From Mycolicibacter nonchromogenicus (GTDB taxonomy: Bacteria; Actinomycetota; Actinomycetes; Mycobacteriales; Mycobacteriaceae): DNA of 64,000 nt. The notes beneath the pieces are model-generated. The model did no database searches. It saw only the letters and a program-made list of their open reading frames with translations, and had not been told where the DNA came from. The translations under genes were made by a program, and so were the position numbers. Where the stretch lies: the NCBI RefSeq assembly GCF_002101775.1, contig NZ_LQPI01000042.1, forward strand, positions 62,001-126,000, given 5' to 3'. How positions within the stretch are numbered: position 1 is the stretch's first letter; the number at the start of each line of letters is the position of its first letter. Shown here in pieces: positions 49,109 through 60,915 of the stretch.

Positions 49109-50082
49109 GACGGCTTAACCCCGGTGATCATCAGGTTGTAGAACCAGCCCTTGGGCACTACCCGGCGCCAGATGTTGGCGTCTACCCAGCTCAAAGCGGT
49201 CCAGCTGCGGAAGGCGAACCGTGCCCAGCCCCAGCCGAGCTTGCCCGGCGGGACCGTCGACTCGAAGGTGCGGACCGGCCAGCCCAGCATGGCGGCGGTG
49301 AACTCTTCGCTGGCGGTGCGCACGTCGACCGCGCCGGCGTTGGTGGCCATCCGCTCCAGGTCGCTCGGCTCGAAGGTGTGCAGGTCCACGATCCATTCGA
49401 GGGCGGCGGCCCGGGAGTTCTCGTCGAGCTCTTCCTGCGGCCGGCGCCACGAGCCCATGCCGGGCAGCTTCATCGCGGCGACGGTGGTCTTCCAGGTCAG
49501 GTCGGCCAGCCGGCGGGCGTAGAAGTTGCCGACGGTGGTGGGCTCACCGGCGAAGACGAACCGGCCACCGGGCTTGAGCACCCGGACCACCTCGCGCAGG
49601 GACAGTTCCACATCGGGAATGTGGTGCAGGACCGCATGGCCGACCACCAGGTCGAAGGTGTTGTCCTCGTACGGGATGCCCTCGGCGTCGGCGACCCGCC
49701 CATCGACGTCCAGGCCGAGGGCCTGGCCGTTGCGAGTGGCGACCTTGACCATGCCGGGCGACAGGTCGGTGACCGAGCCGCGCCGCGCCACCCCGGACTG
49801 CATCAGGTTGAGCAGAAAGAATCCCGTGCCGCAGCCCAGTTCCAGTGCCCGGTCATAGAGCGGCCCGTCCGCGCTTTGCCGCTCCGAGGCCGGCACGATC
49901 GCATCGAAGCGGCCCCGGGCGTAGTCGATACAGCGTTCGTCGTAGGAGATCGACCACTTCTCGTCGTACTGCTCGGCTTCCCAGTCGTGGTAGAGCACCT
50001 GGGCGAGCTTGCTGTCGTGCCGGGCGGCCTCCACCTGCTCGGCGGTGGCGTGCGGGTTCGGCGTCGGGTCCGTACTGGTCAT
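49105..50082 (-). CDS. Class I SAM-dependent methyltransferase
   Basis: 325 residues, homologous to Rv3038c. The SAM motif is ALELGCGTGFFLLNL (about residue 80), followed by GSVTDLSPGMVKVA and NTFDLVVGHAVLHHIPDVE. A C-terminal extension of about 140 residues with Trp-rich sequence could bind a hydrophobic substrate. It is proposed to belong to the MGLP or a lipid-methylation pathway; the substrate is unknown. Translationally coupled to the THUMP-like gene by CTGA. Confidence 0.87.
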   Translation of the reverse strand: MTSTDPTPNPHATAEQVEAARHDSKLAQVLYHDWEAEQYDEKWSISYDERCIDYARGRFDAIVPASERQSADGPLYDRALELGCGTGFFLLNLMQSGVARRGSVTDLSPGMVKVATRNGQALGLDVDGRVADAEGIPYEDNTFDLVVGHAVLHHIPDVELSLREVVRVLKPGGRFVFAGEPTTVGNFYARRLADLTWKTTVAAMKLPGMGSWRRPQEELDENSRAAALEWIVDLHTFEPSDLERMATNAGAVDVRTASEEFTAAMLGWPVRTFESTVPPGKLGWGWARFAFRSWTALSWVDANIWRRVVPKGWFYNLMITGVKPS

Positions 50083-50157
50083 GGTAGGTCAGCCTAATCG
50101 GTGATATCCGCACGACGAAGCCGGGCGCAGACTCCTCACCGTTGACGCCGCTGTGGC

Positions 50158-51210
50158 TCAGATTGCTCCCACCAAACCGTCTGCGACGACATCGGCGGCT
50201 GAGGCGGCGCTGTCCCCCAGGGAACCGGTGATGGTGTCGATCACGGCCTGGGGGAACGCGGCGAACGCGGCGAGGACGTCGGTGAAGCCGGTCTGCAGCG
50301 CAGCGAAGATGTCTGCGGATTCGCCCCCCTGGATGGCCTCCCAAACGTGCCAGGCGGCGATCTGCGGCGCGGTGATCAGGTCGCGGAAGTCGACGAACAA
50401 CCCGGTGAACAGGTCCGGGGTCGGCGAGACCGGTATGCCGTCCCAGCTGACCAGCGTCCAGCCGTCGATGGGGTTGCCTTCGAGGATGGCCTGACCGCCG
50501 TTGGGGGGCGGACCGCCGTTTTCGATCACCGTCTGGATGATCGGCCAGATATCGGGGTTCTTGACGTTCATCAGTGTCCAGATGGCAATGACTCCTCCGC
50601 TGGAGGACGCCACCGCGGTCGTGCCGTCCGCGGCGATGGTGTTGTCGTACATCGTCTGGATGGCCCGCTCGACCTGTTCGTCGAATACCACCCCGTTGTA
50701 ATTGGTGCCGGGCTCGGAGACCAACAGGTTGCCCAGGATCCACGACGCCATCGGCAGGAAGTAGGACGCCTGGGTGAGCAGGTTGCGGGGTTGTTCTTCG
50801 AACAACCCGGCGGGGATCTCGTTGAGGTCCGCCAAGACCTGCACAGCCGGCATTCCGGGCAGCTGGGCCAGCGCCGCTATGGTCTCCTGGGTCCGGATGA
50901 GTTCCGAGGCATAGAGGCCGGCGATACCTCCGGGGAACGCCTGCTGGATGGCGGCGGCCACTTCCTGCGCCTGCTGCTCGCCCAGCTCCGTGAGGTGAGC
51001 ACCGGGTGGCAGCGTGCCAAGGATGTCGTTCAGATCGTCCGTCGATTGTCCGTGCCGCACCAGATCCAGCGTGATGTTTTCGGCAGTCAGCGCGATGTCG
51101 AAGGCACGCGCAGGCGGCGGTGCCGCCCCCACCGGCGTGGCGGTGACGCCCCCCAGACCAGCCAGTGCAATCCCGGTGAATACCCACGTAGAGCTGACGA
51201 CTCGCTTCAT
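50158..51210 (-). CDS. Secreted histidine-phosphatase-like protein, copy 1, lacks second catalytic His
   Basis: 350 residues. Signal peptide (SSTWVFTGIALAGLGGVTATP) then a histidine phosphatase domain with LDLVRHGQSTDDLNDILG (catalytic RHG) and ASELIRTQETIAAL. The second catalytic His, in the SHG-type motif before WTLMN, is Ser here (VASSSGGVIAIWTLMN), whereas copies 2 and 3 keep His. It is therefore probably catalytically impaired or acts as a binding protein. ATG 51210 has GGGGGG six bases upstream, better placed than for ATG 51216. Last of three tandem paralogues. Confidence 0.82.
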   Translation of the reverse strand: MKRVVSSTWVFTGIALAGLGGVTATPVGAAPPPARAFDIALTAENITLDLVRHGQSTDDLNDILGTLPPGAHLTELGEQQAQEVAAAIQQAFPGGIAGLYASELIRTQETIAALAQLPGMPAVQVLADLNEIPAGLFEEQPRNLLTQASYFLPMASWILGNLLVSEPGTNYNGVVFDEQVERAIQTMYDNTIAADGTTAVASSSGGVIAIWTLMNVKNPDIWPIIQTVIENGGPPPNGGQAILEGNPIDGWTLVSWDGIPVSPTPDLFTGLFVDFRDLITAPQIAAWHVWEAIQGGESADIFAALQTGFTDVLAAFAAFPQAVIDTITGSLGDSAASAADVVADGLVGAI

Positions 51211-51222
51211 GTCCATCCCCCC

Positions 51223-51259
51223 AGATAGGACGCGGTGTGTCTGATGTCACATCCTATCT
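51223..51259. promoter_or_regulatory. Candidate operator-promoter of phosphatase copy 1
   Basis: AGATAGGA and TCCTATCT are perfect 8-bp arms separated by 21 bases. On the minus strand the upstream arm contains TAGGAT as a -10, 18 bases after TTGCCC (-35, 51280-51275). Overlap of an inverted repeat with the -10 suggests repression. A smaller palindrome (GATGT-C-ACATC) lies inside. Confidence 0.5.
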
Positions 51260-51318
51260 ATGGCGCGACGAGGTGGGCAATACCTCACCTTCAGCGAAGC
51301 GTCGGCTGACGCTCAGGG

Positions 51319-51355
51319 AGTCCGAAGCCCGGGCGCACCGCCCCGGGTCCGGACT
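51319..51355 (-). terminator. Terminator hairpin after phosphatase copy 2
   Basis: AGTCCG/CGGACT at the base and GCCCGGG/CCCGGGT above form a stable GC-rich hairpin, starting 17 bases after the stop of copy 2. Confidence 0.65.
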
Positions 51356-51371
51356 TCGTCCCGGCCGGGAC

Positions 51372-52478
51372 TCAGATCGCCAGGGCCCCCAGCAGATCGG
51401 CCCACGCATCAGCGGAGCCGCTGTCTGCGGCATCGCTGAACGCGCCGGTGAAGGTGTCGATCACCGCCTGCGGGAACTCGACGAGCGCCGAGAACACGTC
51501 GTTGACGCCGGTCTGCAGTGCCGCGAGAACATCGCCGGGGTCGCCGCTCAAGAGGGCTTCCCAGATGTGCCAGCCGGCCATCTGCGGCGCGGTGATCAGG
51601 TCACGGAAGTCGACGAACAGCCCGGTGAGCAGGTCCGGGTTCTCGGCGACCTCCGTTCCGTTCCAGCTGACCAGCGTCCAGCCGTCGGTCGGGTTGCCCT
51701 CGACCACGACCTGTGCGGTGTTGGGCAGCCCGCGGTCGCCGACCAGCGTCTCTAAGAACAGCCCCCAATCGGGGTTCTTGACGTTCATCATCGTCCACGT
51801 CATGATCGCCGCGCCGTGCGAGAACGCGACGTTGTTCCCGGTGCTGTCGGGGTCGGCGGTGTCGGCGTCGTAGATCGCCTGAATGGCGCCACTGTAGTTG
51901 TCCTGGAACGCCATTCCATTGGGATTGATGTCCGAGCCCAGCATCGGCACCCAGTAGGCCCCGGTCATCCACGCGATGGTGGGCAGGAGATAGAAGAGGC
52001 CGGGGATGGTGCCGTCCTGCCCTTCCATCCACCCGGCATTGATCTCGCCGAGCCCGGACAGGATCTGACTCGGGTCGAGCAGCGGGGTCGGGCCCGCCGG
52101 GATCTGGTCGTAATCCTCGTTGCCCGCCAGCAGCTGGATCAGCGGCCACGCCGTCTGCTGGGCCCGCAGGAAGTCCGAGGCGTACACCCGCGTGATGTCG
52201 TTGTCGCCGCCGTTGTACAGCTGCTCGCCGACAGTGATTGCCTGCTGCTCGCCGAGTTCGGTGAGTGCGGCACCCGGCGGCGTCGTCCCGATGTACTCCG
52301 TCACGTTTTCCGTCGACTGCCCGTGACGGATTAGATCGAGCACCATGTCGACGGCGGTCAGCGTGATGTCGGGCCGCACGGGCAGCGGCGCTGCGCTCGG
52401 GGCCCCGGGGGCGACAGCCACCAGGCCGGCGCCGACAAGAGCGATCCCGGTGGTGATCCACGGGCGGGTGTGGTGCAT
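51372..52478 (-). CDS. Secreted histidine phosphatase, copy 2
   Basis: 368 residues. Signal peptide HHTRPWITTGIALVGAGLVAVAPG, very like those of the GjpA-like trio. The domain has both catalytic histidines: LDLIRHGQSTENVTEYIG and NVAFSHGAAIMTWTMMN, with the SDFLRAQQTA motif between. It should be an active secreted phosphatase. It lacks motifs that would name a substrate. ATG 52478 has AAGGAG at good spacing; codons upstream are not conserved. A consensus SigA promoter lies 66 bases upstream. Confidence 0.86.
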   Translation of the reverse strand: MHHTRPWITTGIALVGAGLVAVAPGAPSAAPLPVRPDITLTAVDMVLDLIRHGQSTENVTEYIGTTPPGAALTELGEQQAITVGEQLYNGGDNDITRVYASDFLRAQQTAWPLIQLLAGNEDYDQIPAGPTPLLDPSQILSGLGEINAGWMEGQDGTIPGLFYLLPTIAWMTGAYWVPMLGSDINPNGMAFQDNYSGAIQAIYDADTADPDSTGNNVAFSHGAAIMTWTMMNVKNPDWGLFLETLVGDRGLPNTAQVVVEGNPTDGWTLVSWNGTEVAENPDLLTGLFVDFRDLITAPQMAGWHIWEALLSGDPGDVLAALQTGVNDVFSALVEFPQAVIDTFTGAFSDAADSGSADAWADLLGALAI

Positions 52479-52543
52479 GACGTTCTCCTTCGGCAGGCCC
52501 ATCGCTTTCATTACGCTCCGACGCGTATCGCAATGCTTTGCTG

Positions 52544-52572
52544 AAAGTATCCCGTCGATTTACCTATGTCAA
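52544..52572 (-). promoter_or_regulatory. Consensus SigA promoter of phosphatase copy 2
   Basis: TTGACA (52572-52567) and TACTTT (52549-52544) are exactly 17 bases apart in an AT-rich stretch. This is the best promoter match in the window. Transcription would start near 52537, leaving a leader of about 60 bases. Confidence 0.75.
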
Positions 52573-52604
52573 TGCTTAATTCGCCGGCCCCCCGGCCCGA
52601 CGCG

Positions 52605-53633
52605 CTAGCCGCTCAGCGCGTCGGTGATGGTGTCGATCACGGCCTGCGGGAACGCCGCGATCGCCCCGACCACCTGGTCGAACCCGGTCTGCACCGCAGC
52701 CAGGATCTCGGCCTCGTCCCCACCCTGCAGCGCCTCCAGGATGTGCCACGTGGCGATCTGCGGTGCGACGTTCAGGTCCCGCCAGTCGACGAAGAGCCCG
52801 GTCAACAGATCCGGCGTCGCCGACACCTCGTGACCACCCCAGCTGACCAGGGTCCAGCCGTCGGTGGGGTTGCCTTCGATGATGACCTGGCCGGTGTTGG
52901 CCAGTGGGGTGTGCGTGTCGAGCAGTTCGCTGAGCACCAGCCCGAAGTCGGGGTTCCGGACGTTCATCAGCGTCCAGATCGCGATCGTTCCGGCGTGGGC
53001 GAACGCCACGTCGTTCAGCGAGCCCTCCTCGACACCGATGGTGTTGTTGTAGATGGTGTCGATGGCCTCGGTGACGCGGTCGTTGAACGCCACCCCGTTG
53101 GGGTCGATCGTGGATCCCAGCATGGGCACCCAGTACTGGCCCAGGGCCCACATGAATGTCGGTAGGGCGTAGCCGATCTCGGTGAGGAGGTTGAGGTCCT
53201 TGCCTTCGAGCCATCCGGCGTTGATCTCGTTGAGCCCGGCCAGGATCGTCACCGGCGTCTCCGGCGCCTCGGCCGCGGTCAGCCACCCGGCGGCCGTCTC
53301 CTGCGAGCGCAGGAACTCCGAGGCGTAGATCCCGGCATAGGAGGTGGGGTCGGCAAGATGCAGCGGGTTGGCGGGATCGGCGAGGTAGGCGGCCTGCTGC
53401 TCCCCGAGTTCGGTGAGATCAGCCCCCGGCGGAAGGGTGCCCAGGATGCCCTCGGCATTGTCCACCGACTGGCCGTGGCGCACCAGGTCCAGGGTGATGT
53501 CCTGGGCGGCCAATGCGAAGTCGATCGCAACCGCTCCGGCCTGCGGAACCCCGACCGGGCCGGCCGCAACGACGCCCGCGCCCAGCAGTGCGACGGCCGC
53601 GGTGGTCCAGGGACGGAGGGCAGGTGACTGCAT
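52605..53633 (-). CDS. Secreted histidine phosphatase, copy 3
   Basis: 342 residues. Signal peptide LRPWTTAAVALLGAGVVAAGP. Catalytic motifs LDLVRHGQSVDNAEGILG and DVAFAHAGTIAIWTLMN keep both His; ASEFLRSQETAAGWL is also intact. First gene of the tandem trio by transcription direction. The upstream region has TTTCTT and TAACGT 17 bases apart as a possible promoter. Between copies, the C-terminal part (LLTGLFVDWRDLNVAPQIATWHI) is highly conserved, so they arose by duplication. Confidence 0.86.
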   Translation of the reverse strand: MQSPALRPWTTAAVALLGAGVVAAGPVGVPQAGAVAIDFALAAQDITLDLVRHGQSVDNAEGILGTLPPGADLTELGEQQAAYLADPANPLHLADPTSYAGIYASEFLRSQETAAGWLTAAEAPETPVTILAGLNEINAGWLEGKDLNLLTEIGYALPTFMWALGQYWVPMLGSTIDPNGVAFNDRVTEAIDTIYNNTIGVEEGSLNDVAFAHAGTIAIWTLMNVRNPDFGLVLSELLDTHTPLANTGQVIIEGNPTDGWTLVSWGGHEVSATPDLLTGLFVDWRDLNVAPQIATWHILEALQGGDEAEILAAVQTGFDQVVGAIAAFPQAVIDTITDALSG

Positions 53634-53743
53634 GGTGGTTCCTAACGCCGGGATCGAGGCGGCCTTCGCCGCTGACTGGACGTTAGCTGATAAAAACGTG
53701 AAAAGAAACCGTCACCGCCCCAAAACCGTGTCGGCGTGGGCGG

Positions 53744-54490
53744 CTAAATCCCGTCCCCGGCGGGCCGGATTCCCGCGGCGAACAACTCGCCGTAGCGGCG
53801 TTGGTCGGCAACGGCGCGGCCGGCCGCAGGCTGCGTCTCGATGGAGTCGATCGAGGCCTTGGCCGCGGCCAGTGCCTGCGCCGGGGTGGCGATGAAGCGG
53901 CGGGCCCAGCTGACCGCGGCGTCGTAGACGCCGTCGGGAGCGACCATGTCATCGACCAACCCCAGGGCCAGCGCCTCTTCGGCATCGAAGAAGCGGCCGC
54001 TGTACGCCAACTCCTTGGCACGGCTGGCACCGATGGTTCGGGCCAGGCGAGCCAGCCCGCCACCGTCGGGAACCAGGCCGGCCAGAATCTCGGTCGCCCC
54101 GAACTTGACGTTGTCGCCGCTGATTCGCCAATCCGCGGCCAGCGCCAGCGCCAGACCACTGCCCAGGGCGTAGCCGGTGATCGCCGCCACCGTCGGTTTG
54201 GCAATCGCCGCCACCGCCTGCACGGCATCGTGGCGCACCCGGGCGAACACCTGCGCCTCAGCCGCGATAAGCGTGCGCAGTTCGGGCACGTCGTCACCGG
54301 CGCAGAAGATCTCGTGGCCCCCGTAGAGCACCACAGCGGCGACGTCGTCGCGTGCCGAGACCTCGCCGGCAGCCGCGGCGATCTCCCGGTAGACCTGCCG
54401 GGTCATGGCATTGGTCGGCGACCGCGAGATCACCAGGGTGGCCACACCGGGCTCCTCCGCTGAGGTGTGCACCGATACGAATTCGCTCAT
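53744..54490 (-). CDS. echA17: Enoyl-CoA hydratase/isomerase family protein
   Basis: 248 residues. Crotonase fold with the oxyanion loops [13 protein letters not shown] and [15 protein letters not shown]. The two Glu expected for hydration are present ([13 protein letters not shown] and AKELAYSG). Corresponds to EchA17 (Rv3039c). It probably hydrates enoyl-CoA in fatty-acid breakdown. ATG 54490 overlaps the stop of the Nudix gene as ATGA, so it is third in a coupled operon with the Nudix and ABC genes. Confidence 0.9.
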   Translation of the reverse strand: MSEFVSVHTSAEEPGVATLVISRSPTNAMTRQVYREIAAAAGEVSARDDVAAVVLYGGHEIFCAGDDVPELRTLIAAEAQVFARVRHDAVQAVAAIAKPTVAAITGYALGSGLALALAADWRISGDNVKFGATEILAGLVPDGGGLARLARTIGASRAKELAYSGRFFDAEEALALGLVDDMVAPDGVYDAAVSWARRFIATPAQALAAAKASIDSIETQPAAGRAVADQRRYGELFAAGIRPAGDGI

Positions 54491-55305
54491 CCGACCCACC
54501 GCTTCCCGCGCGCGGCGTTATAGCGCTCGGAATTGAAGAATTCGATCTCCCAATTGTCGCCGCGGCGCGCCAGGTCCGGCTGCACCACCACGATCTGACG
54601 CTCCACCGCCATCACGGCCTCGATGCTGCGACCGACGAGCGAATCCAGCTGCGTCCAGGTCGGCGGCAGCAGGAAGCTGTTCCCGGCCGCGAACTCTTCG
54701 ATCGCGGCTTCCGGCGTGAACCAGCCGGCGCGGTCGGATTCGGTGTTCTCACCGTCCGCCCGCTGCCCGACCGGCAGGGCACCCACGAAGAAGTAGGTGT
54801 CGTATCGGCGGGTGCGCTCGGCTTCTGGAGTCACCCAGTTCGCCCACGGGCGCAGCAGCTCGGCGTGCAGCACCAGCTTCTCGGTTCGCATGAAGTCGGC
54901 AAAGGACAGCTCACCGGCGTTCAGCGCTCGCCGGGCCTCGGCGTACACCGACGCATCGGAGACAACCCGGTCCGGGTCATCGGCCGGCCCGGCGAACAGC
55001 ACCCCGGATTCCTCGAAGGTCTCGCGCGCGGCCGCGCACACCAGGGCGGCGGCCAACTCGACGTCCACTCCGAAACGCTGCGCCCACCACGTCGGGTCCG
55101 GCCCGTGCCAGGAGATTTCGGTGCTCCGGTCACGGTCATCGACGCCACCGCCGGGAAACACCATCACTCCCGCGGCGAACTCCATCGCAGCGTGGCGGCG
55201 CATCAGAAAGACGTCGAGGCCCTGCCCGCCGCCGGCGTCCTCGCGTACCAACATCACCGTCGCCGCCGGGCGTGCCGGCAACGGTGGGGGCTGGGATTCA
55301 CTCAC
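54487..55305 (-). CDS. Nudix hydrolase family protein
   Basis: 272 residues, homologous to Rv3040c. The Nudix helix is recognisable as [17 protein letters not shown] (about residue 95). The leading Gly of the motif is not in its usual place, a change seen in the CoA-pyrophosphatase-like long members. It could hydrolyse acyl-CoA or nucleotide derivatives. Coupled on both sides by ATGA overlaps (55302-55305 and 54487-54490), so it shares an operon with echA17 and the ABC ATPase. Confidence 0.87.
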   Translation of the reverse strand: MSESQPPPLPARPAATVMLVREDAGGGQGLDVFLMRRHAAMEFAAGVMVFPGGGVDDRDRSTEISWHGPDPTWWAQRFGVDVELAAALVCAAARETFEESGVLFAGPADDPDRVVSDASVYAEARRALNAGELSFADFMRTEKLVLHAELLRPWANWVTPEAERTRRYDTYFFVGALPVGQRADGENTESDRAGWFTPEAAIEEFAAGNSFLLPPTWTQLDSLVGRSIEAVMAVERQIVVVQPDLARRGDNWEIEFFNSERYNAARGKRWVG

Positions 55306-56156
55306 GAGAGCCTCCGGTGGGCTGCACGACTACGAGTCCGGCGCGCGAAGTAGCGCCCGTCGATGACATCCAAGGAGATCGACTGGCCGAAGGCGGCCGA
55401 CAGATTCTCGGCCGTGAGAACGTCTTCGAGCAGGCCCGATGCCACTGCGCGGCCCTCGGACAGCAGCAGACAGTGACTGAAACCGACCGGGATCTCCTCG
55501 ACGTGGTGGGTGACCAGCACGATCGCCGGTGCGTCGGGGTCGGCGGCCAGATCCCCCAGGCGCGCCACCAACTCCTCGCGCCCGCCCAGGTCCAGGCCGG
55601 CTGCCGGCTCATCGAGCAGTAGCAGCTCGGGGTCGGTCATCAGGGCGCGCGCGATCAGCACCCGCTTGCGTTCGCCTTCGCTCAGGGTGCCGTAGGTGCG
55701 GTCGGCCAGGTGCTCGGCACCCAGGCTCTCCAACAGGTCGACAGCCCGCTCGTGGTCGACCGTGTCGTAGCGTTCCCGCCACCGTCCCAGCACGGCGTAG
55801 CCGGCCGAGACGACCAGGTCACTGACCGTTTCCCTATCCGGAATCCGCTGCGCAAGCGAGGCGGAACTCAGCCCGACCCGCGCCCGCAGCTCCGTGGTGT
55901 CGACCCGGCCCAATTGTTCGCCCAGCACGTAGGCCACACCCGAGGACGGGTGCTCGGTGGCAGCGGCGATACGCAGCAGAGAGGTCTTGCCCGCACCGTT
56001 GGGCCCGATGATCACCCAGCGTTCGTCGAGTTCGACTGACCAGTCCAGCGGGCCCACCAGGCAGCGCCCGTCACGGCACAGCGAGATGCCCTCGAATTGG
56101 ATCAGCAGATCCTGATCGGCCCCCGTTGTGGGAGCGGAACGTTCGATATCGGGCAC
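55302..56156 (-). CDS. ABC transporter ATP-binding protein
   Basis: 284 residues, homologous to Rv3041c. Walker A is IIGPNGAGKTSLLRI, the signature YGTLSEGERKRVLIARALM, Walker B ELLLLDEPAAGLD, and the switch His is in THHVEEI. No permease gene is adjacent, so the partner is unknown; it may be a soluble ATPase. The GTG at 56156 (VPDIERS) fits the family length. The open frame extends upstream without conserved sequence. Confidence 0.88.
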   Translation of the reverse strand: MPDIERSAPTTGADQDLLIQFEGISLCRDGRCLVGPLDWSVELDERWVIIGPNGAGKTSLLRIAAATEHPSSGVAYVLGEQLGRVDTTELRARVGLSSASLAQRIPDRETVSDLVVSAGYAVLGRWRERYDTVDHERAVDLLESLGAEHLADRTYGTLSEGERKRVLIARALMTDPELLLLDEPAAGLDLGGREELVARLGDLAADPDAPAIVLVTHHVEEIPVGFSHCLLLSEGRAVASGLLEDVLTAENLSAAFGQSISLDVIDGRYFARRTRSRAAHRRLS

Positions 56157-56322
56157 CGCCCTATCGTGCCGTATCCCGGCTGCGCGGCGACCGACCGGGT
56201 GCCGGTCCCCACGGCACTTTTCCGGACAATCTGGCGACCTCCGGTGCACGGTTGCATTGTTGTAGTGTCTGCCACGGCCAGCACACATTGTTTTTTAGGC
56301 GTCACCTCAGAGAGGGGCTTCG

Positions 56323-57708
56323 ATGTCGTGGATTCCCAGCACTCTTGCGGTCGCGCTGGTCAGCGCCGGCCTCGTTGCCTGCCCCTCCCCTGCCGACGCC
56401 GCGGTCCAGGCGATCCAGCTGACCGGCGCCGGCGCGCCGCTGGGCGGCGGGACCGCGCTGATCATGGGCGGCAGCGGTATGTCTACGCCCGGCCCCGGCT
56501 ATGCGGATCTGGTCAACGAGCTCTACCTGGCGCCCCTCGGCTTCACCGGTACCACCCAGATCCTGACCACGCCCGAGGCGCTGTATCCGTTTCTGGGCGC
56601 GTTCACCGAAACTTTCGACAGCTCGGTGGATGAGGGCATCCAGATCCTTCAGGCAGCGATCCTCGACCAGATCGCCGGCGGTCAGGTCGACGCCGACGAC
56701 CCCGTCGTGGTGTTCGGGTGGTCGCAGAGCTCGGTGATCTCGTCGCTGCTGATGGAACAACTCGCCGACCAAGGCGTGCCCAGCGACTACGTACATTTCG
56801 TTCTGCTCGGCAACGAGAGCCTTCCCAACGGCGGAATGCTGTCTCGCTTCGACCTTCCGACAGGTACGTATCCGGTACTGACCAGCCTCGGAATGACATT
56901 CAGTGGCGCAGCGCCCGCCAACCTGTTCCCCACCACCGTCTACACCACCGAGTACGACGGGTTCGCCAATTTCCCGCAGTATCCGATCAACCTGTTGTCC
57001 ACGATCAACGCCGTGATGGGAATCATCTTCTCGCACACGACCTATCTGGGGCTCAGTCCCGAGGACATCGCAAACGCGGTGCTCCTTCCGACGTCGAGCC
57101 CTGATCTCCTGACCGACTACTACATGATCCCCTCGGCCACGTTGCCGCTGCTGGCTCCGCTGCAGCTGCTGCCCTACATCGGCAATCCGCTGGTCGATCT
57201 GCTGGATCCGGTCCTGCGGGTGCTGGTGAACCTGGGGTACGGCAACATCGAGCACGGCTGGAGCCCGGAATTCGCCGACACCCCCACCAGCATCGAATTC
57301 CTGCCCGACTTCAGTGTCCTGCAGCAGGTTCCGCAAGCCCTCCTTGACGGAGCACAGAAGGGCCTCACGGACGCCTTCAACACCTTGATGGATCCGGACA
57401 ACTACGTCTACTCGCTGCCGGAGTGGGCCGAACAGTTGGCGAGCCTGGGCGACGTCATGGTCGGCGGGGAGTCCTCTGCCGGAGTCACGGTGCCCACCAC
57501 GTGGGACGACCTCTTCGGCTCGTTCCCGCCGCATACGGGCTACCCGCCGCTGGACATGCTCAGTGCCTTGATGTTCACACTGCCCGAGTACAGCTACAAC
57601 GTCTTCATGTCCGAGATCGCCGAGGGCGATCTCCTCGACGCCATCGGGATACCGCTCGCCGCCACCGCCGGGCTCCTGCCGTTGGCGTTGATCGGGGCGT
57701 TGCTGTAG
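56323..57708 (+). CDS. Secreted PE-PPE-domain alpha/beta-hydrolase without PE
   Basis: 461 residues. The N-terminus (IPSTLAVALVSAGLVACPSPADA) is a signal peptide. The PE-PPE domain (PF08237) follows directly, with ALIMGGSGMSTPG, and the nucleophile Ser in VVFGWSQSSVISSLL (about residue 133). These domains have serine-esterase folds and some act on acyl chains. The usual PE or PPE module is absent, so export relies on the signal peptide. ATG 56323 has GAGAGGGG upstream. The gene is divergent from the ABC operon and convergent with serB2. Confidence 0.85.
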   Translation: MSWIPSTLAVALVSAGLVACPSPADAAVQAIQLTGAGAPLGGGTALIMGGSGMSTPGPGYADLVNELYLAPLGFTGTTQILTTPEALYPFLGAFTETFDSSVDEGIQILQAAILDQIAGGQVDADDPVVVFGWSQSSVISSLLMEQLADQGVPSDYVHFVLLGNESLPNGGMLSRFDLPTGTYPVLTSLGMTFSGAAPANLFPTTVYTTEYDGFANFPQYPINLLSTINAVMGIIFSHTTYLGLSPEDIANAVLLPTSSPDLLTDYYMIPSATLPLLAPLQLLPYIGNPLVDLLDPVLRVLVNLGYGNIEHGWSPEFADTPTSIEFLPDFSVLQQVPQALLDGAQKGLTDAFNTLMDPDNYVYSLPEWAEQLASLGDVMVGGESSAGVTVPTTWDDLFGSFPPHTGYPPLDMLSALMFTLPEYSYNVFMSEIAEGDLLDAIGIPLAATAGLLPLALIGALL

Positions 57709-57767
57709 CGCGTTAGGCCGATGGCGGCGACCCGCAGCGCCCGGCTCCGCCGCGCTTGCGATCGCCG

Positions 57768-60777
<3,010 letters not shown>

Positions 60778-60915
60778 GATTCCTCCAAACATGGGCATCC
60801 CGGGAAACTTGGTCGAATCCTAACCCCGAGCGTCGTCCCGTCGGTATAGGCCTCCTACAAACCGTCGTATTCGTCTCCTCGAGGGACGCTCCGCGGTGGG
60901 TGTTAACGTCACGGC

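Noticed and set aside
50083..50101. Iron-box-like TTAGGCTGACCTA just before the Rv3038c-like start
   Set aside because: Only 13 of 19 positions match when the left half is included, and no iron-related gene follows directly.
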